Positions 63,741-64,000 of a stretch of DNA of 64,000 bases are shown here, piece after piece (within the stretch, counting starts at the first letter, position 1; each line of letters opens with the position of its first letter). The stretch comes from Rhodoferax aquaticus. Its GTDB lineage: Bacteria; Pseudomonadota; Gammaproteobacteria; Burkholderiales; Burkholderiaceae_C. Made by a program: the position numbers and the translations under genes. The DNA lies in NCBI RefSeq assembly GCF_006974105.1, contig NZ_CP036282.1, positions 1,860,001 through 1,924,000 of the forward strand. The letters run 5' to 3'. The notes under the pieces are model-generated. The model was given only the letters and a program-made list of their open reading frames with translations, did not search any database and was not told the DNA's origin.

Positions 63741-64000
63741 GTGACTGAGCGTTTGCGTATTGCGGTTCTGAGCCGTAATTTTTCAGTGACCGGCGGCGGG
63801 GCAGAGCGCTACTCCATCTCAGTGGTGGAGCAACTCGCCAAACAGCATGAAGTGCATGTGTTTGCACAGACTATTTCGCATGATTTTCCAGGCGTGACGT
63901 ACCACCAGGTGCCCATGCCGATGGAGCGCCCGCGCTGGATCAACCAACTTTACTTTGCATGGAAGACTTGGCGTGCCACACGCTCGGGTTTTGACATCGT
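63741..64000 (+). CDS. Glycosyltransferase family 4 (WaaG-like), 5' part only
   Basis: The open frame runs from GTG 63741 to the right edge (86 codons). It begins TERLRIAVLSRNFSVTGGGA and continues ERYSISVVEQLAKQHEVHVF, the glycine-rich N-terminal fold of GT-B glycosyltransferases such as the LPS core enzyme WaaG. GGGAERY is a close family signature. It starts 9 bp after rng, so it extends the operon. The donor sugar and acceptor cannot be told. Confidence 0.8.
   Translation, partial: MTERLRIAVLSRNFSVTGGGAERYSISVVEQLAKQHEVHVFAQTISHDFPGVTYHQVPMPMERPRWINQLYFAWKTWRATRSGFDI

Overview
The window looks like a chromosomal segment of a betaproteobacterium (Burkholderiales), most likely Comamonadaceae close to Rhodoferax or Polaromonas. 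This is inferred from gene families and gene order: glyA-nrdR next to type IV pilus minor-pilin genes, a large DUF349 protein, cysS-alkA-accA-tilS, mfd opposite ispD-ispF, a RelA-type (p)ppGpp synthetase, and the purD-hemF-nadD-rsfS-rlmH-maf-rng run. No phylogenetic search was possible. Most of the DNA is dense, vertically inherited housekeeping sequence with several repair, stress and signalling genes.

Layout. 1-511: 3' part of a FimT/GspH pseudopilin gene. 512-3511: graveyard of decayed insertion sequences, with an IS3-family remnant that keeps both terminal inverted repeats and abuts an IS256-family transposase fragment. 3512-6227: nrdR, glyA and a membrane-anchored lytic transglycosylase (minus strand). 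6228-7059: non-coding, with a promoter-like dyad and a terminator-like hairpin. 7060-14347: DUF349 protein (plus), then lpxH, two cyclophilins, an L,D-transpeptidase and a TPR protein (minus). 14531-18833: cysS, alkA-like, accA, tilS and tRNA-Ser(GCU). 19107-26559: a signalling block with a GreA/B-like factor, an HD-GYP protein, a solo IS3 end, a SerB-HPt fusion, a lone receiver, a chemoreceptor-like protein and a hybrid histidine kinase. 26723-33895: mfd, ispD, ispF, fadH. 33897-42776: an OmpR/EnvZ-type pair, two secreted proteins, an EAL phosphodiesterase, hbdH, an alpha/beta hydrolase and relA. 42783-52644: accessory metabolism and regulation (C-N hydrolase, second lone receiver, beta-propeller lactonase, ExoD, FMN reductase, HPt-pseudoreceiver, AraC regulator, a defective SDR, heparinase II/III-like protein, EVE protein). 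52898-54468: an AT-richer secreted-protein gene beside a broken upp. 54535-64000: a HerA-like ATPase, then yebC, purD, an acyltransferase, hemF, nadD, rsfS, rlmH, maf, rng and the start of a glycosyltransferase, in one tightly packed direction.

The most notable structure is at 21393-26559. Phosphoserine phosphatase (SerB) continues in frame into a histidine phosphotransfer (HPt) domain with a well-formed phospho-histidine motif. It converges on genes for a stand-alone receiver, a chemoreceptor-like protein without a periplasmic sensor domain, and a receiver-PAS-PAS-kinase-receiver hybrid that has no HPt domain of its own. A relay in which the SerB-fused HPt is the missing link between hybrid kinase and lone receiver is a testable inference. 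It would tie serine biosynthesis to phosphorelay signalling. A paralogue of the lone receiver (43743-44180) and an HPt protein with a degenerate receiver (47538-48314) lie elsewhere in the window.

Decay and rearrangement are also visible: two IS families in ruins, a solo IS3 end upstream of serB, a upp gene whose 3' end is frameshifted and replaced, an SDR lacking its nucleotide-binding glycine motif, and a short dispersed repeat that overlaps coding sequence in at least two genes.
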